Assembly (NCBI GenBank): GCA_015060395.1 | Contig: SUYP01000025.1 | Location: forward strand, 1-37,657 | Length of the DNA: 37,657 bases | Direction of reading: 5' to 3' | From: Bacteroidales bacterium | GTDB lineage: Bacteria > Bacteroidota > Bacteroidia > Bacteroidales > UBA932 | Shown: in pieces, positions 25,959 to 34,218 of the stretch | Layout of the letters: every line of letters starts with the position of its first letter | Numbering within the stretch: position 1 is the first letter of the stretch | Translations under genes and position numbers: made by a program | Notes under the pieces: generated by a model | Told to the model about the DNA's origin: nothing | What the model saw: the letters and a program-made list of their open reading frames with translations, nothing else | Databases searched by the model: none

Positions 25959-28271
25959 TTAATTTGCAATCAAAGCAGATTCTGAATTATTATCCGAGAA
26001 TGAATATGGTCTTTCATCCGGAGCCACTCCCCTTTTGTAGTCCGGACTGTCCGACATCCGGAAAACGACTGATGCTCCGTCCTTAAGTTGTTCAAGGGTC
26101 AGGAAATTCTCCTTCCTTTTTTTGCCGTCAAGCGATACTGCCTTGACATAGCAATTCGAGTCTGAGTTTTCGCGCGCCGAGATTACTATATCCTTTCCGT
26201 TTGACAGGTGTATGGTCATTTTGCGGAAACGCGGAGAACCGATGGCGTATTCTCCCGATCCCGGGCATACAGGATAGAAGCCCATTGCTGAAAATACATA
26301 CCACGCCGAGGTCTGTCCGTTGTCTTCGTCACCGCAATACCCGTCAGGATAAGATGAGTACAGTCTTTCCATTACCTCGCGTATCTTCTTCTGGGCCTTC
26401 CAAGGCTGTCCGCACCAGTTGTAAAGATAAAGCAGATGCTGTATCGGCTGGTTTCCGTGAGCATAATTGCCCATATTCATTATCTGCATTTCCCGGATCT
26501 CGTGAATGACGCTTCCGTAATAGCTTTCATCAAAATGCGGCGGCATTTCCAGAACCTTGTCGATGGCAGCAGCAAAATTCTCCTCTCCACCCATCATCTG
26601 CATAAGTCCTGCAATGTCGTGGAATACCGACCAGGTGTATTGCAGGGCATTCCCTTCAGTGAAATCGCCTCCCCACTTTAGAGGATTGAAAGGACGGCGG
26701 AATTCTCCCTTTGCATTGCGTCCGTTCATAAGCTCGTTTTCAGCATCGTAAAGGTTCCGATAATTAAGTGCATTATGCTTATACGCAGAGAGTTCTTCTT
26801 CTGTCTTACCTAAAGACAGTCCCAGCTGATATATGCACCAGTCATCGTATGCGTACTCCAGCGTACGTGCTGCGCTTTCGTTTATTCCCACATCGCAAGG
26901 GACATATCCAAGCTCATTGTAATATTCATAGCCCAACCTTCCTGACGAACTGACCTCCGGATGAACAGAGGCCGCACCTTTAGTCACTGCTTCCCATAAG
27001 ACATCGATGTCATATCCCCGCAGACCGCTCAGATAGGCATCCGCCACAACAGATGCGGTGTTATTTCCGACCATACATCCTCTGTGGCCCGGACTCGACC
27101 ATTCCGGCAGGAATCCGCTTTCAATGAAATGATTGACATATCCCTGCTGCATCTTTATGTTTTCTTCCGGATATACGAGGTTGAGCAATGGGAACAGGCA
27201 TCTGAATGTATCCCAGACTCCTGTATCTGCATATAGATGTCCGGGGCATATTTCACCGGTATGCGGGCTGTAATGTATGCGGTTTCCGTCTGCATCGATC
27301 TCGGAAAGATCCCGAGGGAAGAGGACGCTGCGATATAGGCAGGAATAGAATGTACGGATATTGTCTATCTCATTATCCTCGACTTCAAATCGTCCCAGAA
27401 CCTCGTTCCAGCGCTCTCTGCCCGCTGCCTTCACTTCATCGAATGTTCTGTCGCCCAGTTCCCGGAGATTCAGTTCAGCCTGCTGCAGAGATATGAATGA
27501 AGAGGCCACTTTCAGACCGACTTCCTGTCTGTGACCGGTCCTGAAGCCTACAATGGCTCCGGAATGCGAGGACAATGCTTCTGAATTCCCGGTCTTTTCT
27601 CCATCAGCAACTGCACATATATAGTCGAAAGGTGTGTCGGAAACTATTACAAACCAGTTCCGGAAATTATCACTTACACCCCCTGAATTCTTTGTAGTAT
27701 AGCCGATTATCATATTGTCTTCCGGAATCACCTTGGCGTACGAACCGTTGTCGAAGGCATCTATGACAAGATATGACATTTCACTTTCTGGATAGGTGAA
27801 ACGGAACATAACAGCACGTTCTGTCGGGGTCAGCTCGGCATATACATCGTGATCGGCAAGATATACTCCATAATAATATGGTTTAGCGGTCTCCGCCTTA
27901 TGTGAAAACCAGCTGGCTCTTTCGTCCTGATCGAAAACAGGCTTCGATGACGGCATAATCGAGAACTGACCGTAGTCATTTATCCACGGTGAAGGCTGAT
28001 GTGTCTGCTTGAATCCGCGGATCTTGTCAGCGGTATAGACGTACGTCCATCCGTCTCCCATAAGCCCTGTCTGAGGTGTCCAGAAATTCATTCCCCAAGG
28101 CATAGCGACAGCCGGATAGGTGTTGCCGGTAGAAAGGGAATGCTTGGAAAGAGTTCCGGCCAGTGTATTGACATAGTCAACCGGATCTGTTGACGTAATG
28201 TCCTTGTCCTGCGATGCTACGCACGAAACAAGGATAAGGAGCATAATCAGGAAAATAGGAGTCTGCTTCAT
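25959..28271 (-). CDS. GH92 alpha-mannosidase lipoprotein
   Basis: Predicted exo-alpha-mannosidase (commonly alpha-1,2) trimming N-glycans or yeast mannan. I choose ATG 28271, giving the lipoprotein signal MKQTPIFLIMLLILVSC (Cys17) and 770 residues. GH92 features: DPVDYVNTLAGTLSKHSLSTG near the N-terminus, GFKQTHQPSPW, DTFRCLFPLL, GCMVGNNTASVVADAYLSG, NESAARTLEYAYDDWCIYQL and the C-terminal GDEDNGQTSAWYVFSAMGFY. These cover both lobes, so the enzyme looks complete. It is transcribed away from the neighbouring GH13 lipoprotein. No susC/susD pair is present, so this is not a full polysaccharide utilisation locus. Confidence 0.95.
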   Translation of the reverse strand: MKQTPIFLIMLLILVSCVASQDKDITSTDPVDYVNTLAGTLSKHSLSTGNTYPAVAMPWGMNFWTPQTGLMGDGWTYVYTADKIRGFKQTHQPSPWINDYGQFSIMPSSKPVFDQDERASWFSHKAETAKPYYYGVYLADHDVYAELTPTERAVMFRFTYPESEMSYLVIDAFDNGSYAKVIPEDNMIIGYTTKNSGGVSDNFRNWFVIVSDTPFDYICAVADGEKTGNSEALSSHSGAIVGFRTGHRQEVGLKVASSFISLQQAELNLRELGDRTFDEVKAAGRERWNEVLGRFEVEDNEIDNIRTFYSCLYRSVLFPRDLSEIDADGNRIHYSPHTGEICPGHLYADTGVWDTFRCLFPLLNLVYPEENIKMQQGYVNHFIESGFLPEWSSPGHRGCMVGNNTASVVADAYLSGLRGYDIDVLWEAVTKGAASVHPEVSSSGRLGYEYYNELGYVPCDVGINESAARTLEYAYDDWCIYQLGLSLGKTEEELSAYKHNALNYRNLYDAENELMNGRNAKGEFRRPFNPLKWGGDFTEGNALQYTWSVFHDIAGLMQMMGGEENFAAAIDKVLEMPPHFDESYYGSVIHEIREMQIMNMGNYAHGNQPIQHLLYLYNWCGQPWKAQKKIREVMERLYSSYPDGYCGDEDNGQTSAWYVFSAMGFYPVCPGSGEYAIGSPRFRKMTIHLSNGKDIVISARENSDSNCYVKAVSLDGKKRKENFLTLEQLKDGASVVFRMSDSPDYKRGVAPDERPYSFSDNNSESALIAN

Positions 28272-28343
28272 TGTGTGTTGCCGATTAATCATCCTGCAAT
28301 ATAGCAATAATCATCCGATCCGAGGCAGTTACCTTAATAATTC

Positions 28344-28374
28344 TTTGAGGATTTTTGCGGATTTTTTATCTTTA
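28344..28374 (+). promoter_or_regulatory. promoter of the GH13 lipoprotein gene
   Basis: TTTG (28344-28347), 19 bases, then TATCTTTA (28367-28374), one mismatch from TAnnTTTG. It lies 35 bases before the start at 28410. Confidence 0.6.
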
Positions 28375-28409
28375 CGGATTATTCGCAGGATAATTCAAAT
28401 TATATTGAT

Positions 28410-29852
28410 ATGAAAAGATTATTTTACATCATTGCCGGCCTTGGACTGGCGGCCTGCACATCACAGGCACCATCTAATGTAGTGGATCGAATGACTCACG
28501 ATCCGAACAGTACCAATACGGAGACAATACTCCACGTCTGGAGCTGGAACTTCCCTACCATAGCGGAAAATATGAAAGCTATCGCAGATGCCGGCTTTAC
28601 TATGCTGCAGACATCTCCGGTGAACGCCTGCTTCAGCCCGGAAGGCGGAAACATCAAGATCCTGGATGAAAAGGAAGGTAACTGGTATCATTATTATCAG
28701 CCTACAGACTGGACAGTCGGCAACAATATTGTCGGCACGGAAGAGGAAATGAAGGTGATGCTGGATTCTGCAAAGAAATATGATATCCGCGTCCTTGTTG
28801 ACGTGCTTCCGAACCATACTGCATTTGATATTGACCTTGTGACTGACGAGTTCTATGCTGCTGTCGGCGGACGTGACAAGATGTTCCACACGTATGGACT
28901 TGAGGGAATCAATGACTATAATGACCGTACCCAGTGCACTCATCAGGGTGTCGGCGGTCTTCCTGACGTAAACACAGAGAATCCGCTCTTCCAGAAGTAT
29001 TATATGCAGTTCGTCAACAAGCTCATCGAGATGGGCGTCCGCGGATTCCGTTATGACACGGCAAAGCATATCGGAGTGCATTCTGATCCTCTCGACACTG
29101 AGGCAGGTGTGACTGAAAATGATTTCTGGGATGTGGCTACAGGCCGCAAGGAAGTGCTCGGAGTTTCATTGTGCATTCCTTACGACAGTCTTTTCGTTTA
29201 TGGTGAAGTGCTTCAGGACAGAAACGTACCTGAAGAAGAATATGCAAGCTATTTCGGCCAGACAGCATCGAGCTACGGTCATTTCCTCCGTGAGGCTCTT
29301 GCAAAACGCAGCGCAAAGGATATCGACCTTATTTCCTGGTATCACAGAGCCGCTCCGGAGTATCTTACAACTTGGGTGGAAAGCCACGATACATATTGCA
29401 ATGCTAATGAGAGCGCAGGTCTTACCGATGCACAGATCCGCACAGGATGGGTGTTCCTGACAGCACGTCAGAACGGTACCCCTCTTTTCTACAGCCGTCC
29501 GATGAACTCTACCCGCGAGAATTATTTCGGAGACAACCTTCTCGGTGCAAGAGGAAACGATGAGTTCTTCCATCCTGAGGTGGTCGCTGTCAATAAGTTC
29601 CGCAAGGCGATGGATGGTCAGGTGGAAGACATTCATTTTTCGGAAGACGGTGAAGTTATCGTTGTAAACCGTGGTGACAAGGGTGCTGCAGTCATCAATT
29701 TCGCACTGGAAGACAACACTGTGGAACTTCCGACTGCTCTTCCTGACGGTGAATATGCTGACAATGTTTACGGACAGACATTCACCGTAGAAGCAGGACT
29801 CCTGAAAGGAACTGCAAAGCCTGAAACGACCTACATCATTGTAAAGAAATAA
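28410..29852 (+). CDS. GH13 alpha-amylase-family lipoprotein
   Basis: Exported amylase-family enzyme, 480 residues. The lipoprotein signal is MKRLFYIIAGLGLAAC (Cys16). The barrel begins ILHVWSWNFPTIAENMKAIA and contains RVLVDVLPNHTAFD (region I), GVRGFRYDTAKHIG (nucleophile Asp), LFVYGEVLQD (acid/base Glu) and TWVESHDTYCN (third acid), so the catalytic triad is intact. A short beta-sandwich (about 400-480) ends the protein. It should sit at the cell envelope, unlike the cytoplasmic GH13 at 12460-14130. Substrate is an alpha-glucan, exact linkage unknown. Confidence 0.93.
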   Translation: MKRLFYIIAGLGLAACTSQAPSNVVDRMTHDPNSTNTETILHVWSWNFPTIAENMKAIADAGFTMLQTSPVNACFSPEGGNIKILDEKEGNWYHYYQPTDWTVGNNIVGTEEEMKVMLDSAKKYDIRVLVDVLPNHTAFDIDLVTDEFYAAVGGRDKMFHTYGLEGINDYNDRTQCTHQGVGGLPDVNTENPLFQKYYMQFVNKLIEMGVRGFRYDTAKHIGVHSDPLDTEAGVTENDFWDVATGRKEVLGVSLCIPYDSLFVYGEVLQDRNVPEEEYASYFGQTASSYGHFLREALAKRSAKDIDLISWYHRAAPEYLTTWVESHDTYCNANESAGLTDAQIRTGWVFLTARQNGTPLFYSRPMNSTRENYFGDNLLGARGNDEFFHPEVVAVNKFRKAMDGQVEDIHFSEDGEVIVVNRGDKGAAVINFALEDNTVELPTALPDGEYADNVYGQTFTVEAGLLKGTAKPETTYIIVKK

Positions 29853-29859
29853 CTTATCA

Positions 29860-29896
29860 AGCCGCCGAGTCATAATGACAAGGCGGCTATGATTTT
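29860..29896 (+). terminator. terminator after the GH13 lipoprotein gene
   Basis: AGCCGCC (29860-29866) pairs perfectly with GGCGGCT (29882-29888) around a 15-base loop, followed by ATGATTTT. It starts 7 bases after the stop. Confidence 0.65.
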
Positions 29897-29942
29897 AAAT
29901 GCAGCGGGTTATATTTCTTGTTTATGAAATCAACGGCTGATT

Positions 29943-30581
29943 GTGGCAAAGAAGACCGTCATAAATGATTTTTCTACTCTGCAAGGGAAGGTGGACTTTT
30001 CGGAGCAGTCTTCTGCTGACAATAAGAAATCTGTTCAACAGCCTATGACCGGAAAGGTCAGGAAATCAGAGGAAGGCATCCTTAAAATAGGACAGAGTGT
30101 CGTCCTGATGGATTCTGACCTGCGCGGAAAAATCGTATCCATAGGCAGGAAAGCCTGCATCGAGCTTGAAGACGGACTTAGGATCGAAGCTGAGTATTCA
30201 GAACTCGTCGTCACTTCCCTATCCGAATTGTCCTCTCTCAAAGAGACAAGAATCAAAGCCAAGAAGACGGATATAAGACAGTCCGGTTCTTCTGTCCGCC
30301 CGACAGCTCATTCCGGTGGGATATCCGTCGATCTGCATATAGAAGCAATCCCAGGTGGCAGAAACATCCCTGAAGGACAACGGCTGGAGTTCCAGCTCAA
30401 TACATTCAGAAAGATGATACGCCGGAACCTTTCCCATAAAGGCTTGATGATCACCTTCATCCACGGGATTGGAGACGGAATATTGAAAGCTGCAATCCGA
30501 AAGGAACTGGATGAAGTCTTCGCTCTCAGATGCAGCTATGCTGTAGGTGACCCTGCTGTCACCATAGTCACAATAAGGTAA
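29943..30581 (+). CDS. short Smr-domain protein (DUF2027-like)
   Basis: A 212-residue cytoplasmic protein starting with GTG (MAKKTVINDF). Residues about 45-95 look like a small beta-barrel (ILKIGQSVVLMDSDLRGKIV), similar to the MutS2-associated region. The C-terminal 85 residues are a Smr domain: ISVDLHIEAI (the DLHG-like motif), then LMITFIHGIGDGILKAAIRK (the HGxGxG motif). Smr domains bind or nick nucleic acids. In many Bacteroides the related DUF2027 protein is about 340 residues, so this one looks shortened in the middle. No neighbour points to a specific pathway. Confidence 0.78.
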   Translation: MAKKTVINDFSTLQGKVDFSEQSSADNKKSVQQPMTGKVRKSEEGILKIGQSVVLMDSDLRGKIVSIGRKACIELEDGLRIEAEYSELVVTSLSELSSLKETRIKAKKTDIRQSGSSVRPTAHSGGISVDLHIEAIPGGRNIPEGQRLEFQLNTFRKMIRRNLSHKGLMITFIHGIGDGILKAAIRKELDEVFALRCSYAVGDPAVTIVTIR

Positions 30582-30596
30582 GACGCTCTGCCCGGA

Positions 30597-30926
30597 TCAC
30601 CTCACATAATGCGGCATCTCCTCTGGAATGACCATCGATATCTCCACCAGGCCTGCCACTTCTCCATTCTCCCTCCAGGCAGTCTGATATATCATCTTCC
30701 TGACACCGTTCTTTTCTATGGTATAGGCATTGGATCCGCCACTTGAAAGCAGATCCGCTATGATGCCTCTAGAACGTTCATTATGGCAAGGGATCAGACT
30801 TTTCCCCACCAGGTCGCCGTGTCGGGCGAATGTCTCCTTTGCCTTGTCGTTCATATATAAGATTATCCCATCCTTGTCACACACTGTGATGGCGCAGTTC
30901 ATTTCTTTTGCCCATTCCGGTATCAT
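30597..30926 (-). CDS. stand-alone PAS-domain protein
   Basis: The whole 109-residue protein is one PAS fold: NCAITVCDKDGIILYMNDKA (first strands and helix), ETFARHGDLVGKSLIPCHNE, then the beta-sheet NGVRKMIYQTAWRENGEVAG and VEISMVIPEEMP. No output domain is attached, so it must signal through a partner or act as a sensor. The Cys-His pair in LIPCHNERS recalls the CHPP-like motif of some redox or heme-linked PAS domains. That is a resemblance only. TATTTTTG on the minus strand (30960-30953) is a candidate -7 box. Its 3' end converges on the Smr gene with a 15-base gap. Confidence 0.8.
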   Translation of the reverse strand: MIPEWAKEMNCAITVCDKDGIILYMNDKAKETFARHGDLVGKSLIPCHNERSRGIIADLLSSGGSNAYTIEKNGVRKMIYQTAWRENGEVAGLVEISMVIPEEMPHYVR

Positions 30927-30952
30927 ATCGCTTGTATCTTAAATTCACAAAC

Positions 30953-30960
30953 CAAAAATA
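30953..30960 (-). promoter_or_regulatory. -7 element of the PAS gene
   Basis: The minus strand reads TATTTTTG, matching TAnnTTTG, 26 bases before the start at 30926. No correctly spaced -33 box is seen. Confidence 0.4.
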
Positions 30961-31039
30961 GTGATTTTTCACAAAGACGGATACAATGCTTTTATTTAAT
31001 TTCCTAAATTCGCAGAATATAACCAAAACGCTACCGATT

Positions 31040-31789
31040 ATGACCAAGATTATAGCAATGATCCTGTCATTGATGCTTGCAGGATGCGCTTCTTCCAATT
31101 CTTCAAACGGCAAATCCTCTGAAGGAAACAAGGCACCGGAAGAGACTCCGGCAAAGCTTGTCGCCATAAGTTTCGACGATGGCCCGAACAATGACACCAC
31201 TCCGAAGGTCCTGGATGTCCTGGAGGAATTCAAGGCACCGGCATCGTTTTTCGTGATCGGTCAGAATATCAATGACTCTACTGCAGAACAGATGAAAAGA
31301 GCGATTTCCTTAGGCTGCGAGATCCAGAACCATTCCTACACCCACTCATTTATGACTCAGCTTGCGACAGAGGCTGTCATTGATGAGATCGAACGCACAG
31401 ACGCCCTTGTGGAGAAATATACGGGCAGACGCCCTACCCTTTTCCGTCCGCCATACATAGATCAGAACAAGTCGATGCACGATGCTGTAAAGCATACTTT
31501 CATCAGTGGCATCAACTGTCAGGACTGGGAGCCGGACCATTCGGCACAGGCCCGTTTCAACGACGTGATGGCCAAGGTGCAGGATGGGGATATAATCCTT
31601 CTGCACGACTTTACCGGCAATGACAACACGGTGGATGCCTTGAAGCTGATAATTCCGGAACTGAGGAAACGAGGCTTCACCCTGGTTACCGTATCGGATC
31701 TGTTCAAGATGAAGGGCATTTTTCCAAAGCCTAACAGCGGCTATCTTTATACAAACGTCCTTCAGGAAGAACTGATTCAGAACCGATAG
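31040..31789 (+). CDS. polysaccharide deacetylase (NodB/CE4) lipoprotein
   Basis: Predicted metal-dependent deacetylase of an N- or O-acetylated envelope sugar. ATG 31040 gives a lipoprotein signal (MTKIIAMILSLMLAGC, Cys16). The CE4 motifs are complete: SFDDGP (Asp46, Asp47), NHSYTHS (metal His98 and His102), FRPPY, CQDWEPD and IILLHD. The 249-residue length is normal. The last codons read LIQNR, and the same bases are repeated 20 bases downstream at the start of the WYL fragment, suggesting a rearranged 3' boundary. The native substrate is unknown. Confidence 0.93.
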   Translation: MTKIIAMILSLMLAGCASSNSSNGKSSEGNKAPEETPAKLVAISFDDGPNNDTTPKVLDVLEEFKAPASFFVIGQNINDSTAEQMKRAISLGCEIQNHSYTHSFMTQLATEAVIDEIERTDALVEKYTGRRPTLFRPPYIDQNKSMHDAVKHTFISGINCQDWEPDHSAQARFNDVMAKVQDGDIILLHDFTGNDNTVDALKLIIPELRKRGFTLVTVSDLFKMKGIFPKPNSGYLYTNVLQEELIQNR

Positions 31790-31790
31790 G

Positions 31791-32264
31791 CCTGATTCAG
31801 AAACCGATCTTAATCCTCTTTACCTGACGGGAGTTCGGTATATTCTGGCGAGGACGGAAAAATTCCCTGAAGGCATATATTCTTTGGACAGGATCAGGGA
31901 TCTGTATCCGACAGACAACAGTTTCAAGCTGCCTAAAGGATATGATCCGAAAGATACCTTCAGGAAACTTTACGGTGTCATTCTCGATAAAGGTCCTGCG
32001 GAGACTGTCATTCTTCGCGTTGACGAGAGTCAGGTGCAGTATTTCCGCACACTCCCCCTGCATCATTCGCAGGAAGAACTGGAGTCCGGTGACGGATATA
32101 CCGATTTCAGATACAGGCTTGTGCCTACTTTCGATTTCAGTCGCGAAATCCTCTCCAAGGGAATGTATGCCGAAGTCATATCCCCGCTGTGGCTTCGGAA
32201 AGAGATTGCAGAAGAACTACGGGTGGCAGTCAGGATGTATAAAGACATAGAGGATGAAATGTAA
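31791..32264 (+). pseudogene. 5'-truncated WYL-domain transcriptional regulator
   Basis: The reading frame from about 31791 encodes the second half of a Bacteroidetes WYL regulator: LNPLYLTGVRYILARTEKF (core WYL strand), YSLDRIRDL, FRTLPLHHSQEEL, FDFSREILSKG and SPLWLRKEIAEELRVAV. The N-terminal helix-turn-helix and the first part, roughly 170 residues in comparable proteins, are missing. No ATG occurs in frame at the front; only a TTG at 31884 could start it. The upstream bases are the deacetylase gene in another frame. The stop overlaps the exonuclease start by one base (TAATG), so it was probably a regulator-exonuclease operon before losing its head. Confidence 0.78.
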
Positions 32265-32803
32265 TGAAAGACTTTATCGCAATTGATTTTGAGACGGCCA
32301 ATGAGTGCCCGTCGAGCGTCTGCAGCATAGGAGCCGTGCTGGTCAGAGACGGTGAAATAGTGAAGACATTCTACAGCTTGATACGGCCGGAACCGGACTA
32401 TTACAAGTGGTTCTGCCAGCAGGTGCACGGACTGGGGCACGAAGACACTGATGAGGCAGAGGTATTCCCATACGTATGGCGTAAGATGACAGAGGTACTG
32501 CTCGATGGTGTTCAGATCTTGTCAGAGGACACTTCAGAAGACCCTGATGCTGTTCCCTTGGTCGCACACAATGCAGGCTTCGACAGCAGATGTCTTCGGG
32601 AAGTGTTCCGATGTTATCGGATGGATTATCCCGAGTTCGTCTTTCACGACACGCTTGTCGCTTCAAGAAGGCATTTCTGCGGTTCGCTGGAAAATCATCA
32701 GCTTCAGACCGTAGCGGCAGCCTGCGGTTATGATCTTACCAATCATCATCACGCATTGGCCGACGCCGAGGCCTGCGCCTGGATAGCGAGGGAGATATTA
32801 TAA
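32264..32803 (+). CDS. DnaQ-like 3'-5' exonuclease (DEDDh)
   Basis: The 179-residue protein is a single exonuclease domain like the epsilon subunit of DNA polymerase III. Exo I is FIAIDFETAN (Asp8, Glu10), Exo II is LVAHNAGFDSRCL and Exo III is NHHHALADAEACAWIA with His and Asp. A longer insert (EDTSEDPDAVP) precedes Exo II. All four catalytic acids and the His are present. It probably acts in repair or nucleic-acid turnover rather than as a replication subunit, since no polymerase is nearby. Translation is coupled to the WYL fragment by a 1-base overlap, so its expression may depend on whatever still drives that fragment. Confidence 0.92.
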   Translation: MKDFIAIDFETANECPSSVCSIGAVLVRDGEIVKTFYSLIRPEPDYYKWFCQQVHGLGHEDTDEAEVFPYVWRKMTEVLLDGVQILSEDTSEDPDAVPLVAHNAGFDSRCLREVFRCYRMDYPEFVFHDTLVASRRHFCGSLENHQLQTVAAACGYDLTNHHHALADAEACAWIAREIL

Positions 32804-32865
32804 TGGACTTTATGAAGACCAGCCGTATCGCATCAGCTCGCCAACGGCCCTATTACATATAACCC

Positions 32866-33333
32866 TCAGTCGAGGGAGATGTTTTCGATTCTCAGCCGTA
32901 GTATTCCGGAAGGGGTATGAGCCTCAGCTATTTCACCGACCTTTTTCCCCATAAGAGCAGCACCTATCGGAGATTTCAGTGAAATCTTGCCTGCCTCCAG
33001 ATTCATTTCGTGTGGACTGACTATCTCGAATTTCATCCGGGTATTTGTAGTGAGATTAGTGAATTCGACCCGGCTCAGAAGGCACACTCTGTCTTTGGGA
33101 AGAGCATCGGGGTCTATCACACGGGAATGCTCCAGAACCTTCTGAAGGAAACGGATACGGCTGATAGTCTTGGCCTGCCTGCGCCTCGCTTCACGGTATC
33201 CCGCATTCTCACTCCGATCCCCTTGTGCACTAGTTTCTGCGACGTGTTCCCGCACCTCGGGATAGACTACGCTGATAAGGTAGTCCAATTCGGCCGCTAT
33301 CTCGTCGTATCGTTGCTTAGACAGGTATTCCAT
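32866..33333 (-). CDS. GreA/GreB-family transcript cleavage factor
   Basis: Binds RNA polymerase and stimulates cleavage of backtracked RNA. ATG 33333 gives 155 residues (MEYLSKQRYDEIAAELDYLI), the standard length. The N-terminal coiled coil has the acidic tip GDRSENAGYREARRR, with the Asp and Glu that hold the catalytic Mg. The wording GDRSEN is closer to GreB than GreA. The C-terminal FKBP-like domain contains ISLKSPIGAALMGKKVGE. A TAACTTTG -7 element at 33339-33346 and a hairpin at 33355-33371 lie just upstream. Confidence 0.9.
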   Translation of the reverse strand: MEYLSKQRYDEIAAELDYLISVVYPEVREHVAETSAQGDRSENAGYREARRRQAKTISRIRFLQKVLEHSRVIDPDALPKDRVCLLSRVEFTNLTTNTRMKFEIVSPHEMNLEAGKISLKSPIGAALMGKKVGEIAEAHTPSGILRLRIENISLD

Positions 33334-33338
33334 AATGG

Positions 33339-33346
33339 CAAAGTTA
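33339..33346 (-). promoter_or_regulatory. -7 element of the Gre-factor gene
   Basis: The minus strand reads TAACTTTG, a TAnnTTTG match that ends 5 bases before ATG 33333. A transcript from here would be essentially leaderless. No TTTG lies at -33. Confidence 0.4.
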
Positions 33347-33354
33347 CACATTTT

Positions 33355-33371
33355 CGGCTGGTTTCCAGCCG
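33355..33371. promoter_or_regulatory. perfect short hairpin upstream of the Gre-factor gene
   Basis: CGGCTGG (33355-33361), TTT, CCAGCCG (33365-33371) is a perfect 7-pair stem. It lies between the SDR stop (33385) and the Gre-factor -7 element. On the minus strand it is followed by AAAA, not T, so it is a poor intrinsic terminator. It could be an operator or a transcript-stabilising stem. Confidence 0.5.
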
Positions 33372-33384
33372 TTATTATTAGATT

Positions 33385-34146
33385 TTATGGTCTCAATCCG
33401 CTGCCACCTTGGAGCGTTATAGTCTCGCCTGTCACGTATTCCGCATCTTTGCTTGCAAGGAAGACACATACACGGCCTATATCGTTCTTTGGATCGGCAA
33501 AATGGCCAAGCGGTATGCCTTGAATGGTCTTTTCATAAAGATCCGGGAAGTTCTCTCTCCACTGCTGAAGACTTTCTGTCATAGCAAGAGGACAGATTAC
33601 GTTCACCCTCACTCCGTCAGGCCCCCATTCTGCCGCTGCCACGCGGGACATACCTCTGATACCTTCCTTGGCTGCCGCGTATGAAGCCTGGCCGAGTTTG
33701 CCAAACATACCGGCACCGGAAGCAAAATTGATTACCGAGCCCTTAGTCTCTTTAAGATATGGGTAGCATTCACGCATATAAAAGAAAGCCGCATAGAGCC
33801 CAGAATAGATCGCCATATCAAAATCTTCCTTTGTATGCTCAATCAATGGAAGCCCCGATCTGGACACCTGGGCGTTATTAACCAAAGTGTCTATCCTGCC
33901 AAAAGTCTCTATGGTCTTCCTGACTACTCCTCGAATGGCTTCTTCATCAGCACCATCCGCTACTACAGGAAGCACCCTGATGCCATATCTGGTTTCAAGT
34001 TCTTCTTTAGCCGTCAAAAGCCTTGATTCCGTTCTACCTGTCAGGACCAGATCCGAACCCTCTTCTGCAAAAGCCTGTGCAAGCCCGAATCCTATCCCCT
34101 TTCCTCCACCTGTTATAATGGTGACATTGTCTTGAAGTCTTTTCAT
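33385..34146 (-). CDS. short-chain dehydrogenase/reductase
   Basis: Classical SDR oxidoreductase of 253 residues from ATG 34146. The Rossmann motif is TGGGKGIG (12-19), followed by the catalytic Ser143 (INFASGAG), Tyr156 and Lys160 (YAAAK), and the C-terminal YVTGETITLQGGSG typical of FabG-like enzymes. TGR after the second strand suggests NADPH use. The usual NNAG motif reads NNAQ (90-93), an unusual change in the nucleotide-supporting loop. The substrate cannot be inferred. It is followed on the same strand by the Gre-factor gene after 51 bases. Confidence 0.92.
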   Translation of the reverse strand: MKRLQDNVTIITGGGKGIGFGLAQAFAEEGSDLVLTGRTESRLLTAKEELETRYGIRVLPVVADGADEEAIRGVVRKTIETFGRIDTLVNNAQVSRSGLPLIEHTKEDFDMAIYSGLYAAFFYMRECYPYLKETKGSVINFASGAGMFGKLGQASYAAAKEGIRGMSRVAAAEWGPDGVRVNVICPLAMTESLQQWRENFPDLYEKTIQGIPLGHFADPKNDIGRVCVFLASKDAEYVTGETITLQGGSGLRP

Positions 34147-34218
34147 TTCTGTGTCTGTTAAATTTTGGATGAGTATATGCAAAAATCATTCTAGATACTG
34201 TATTCTATGTGTTGATTT

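Noticed and set aside
25959..29852. A complete polysaccharide utilisation locus
   Set aside because: GH92 and GH13 lipoproteins are present, but there is no SusC/SusD pair, sensor or sulfatase nearby.
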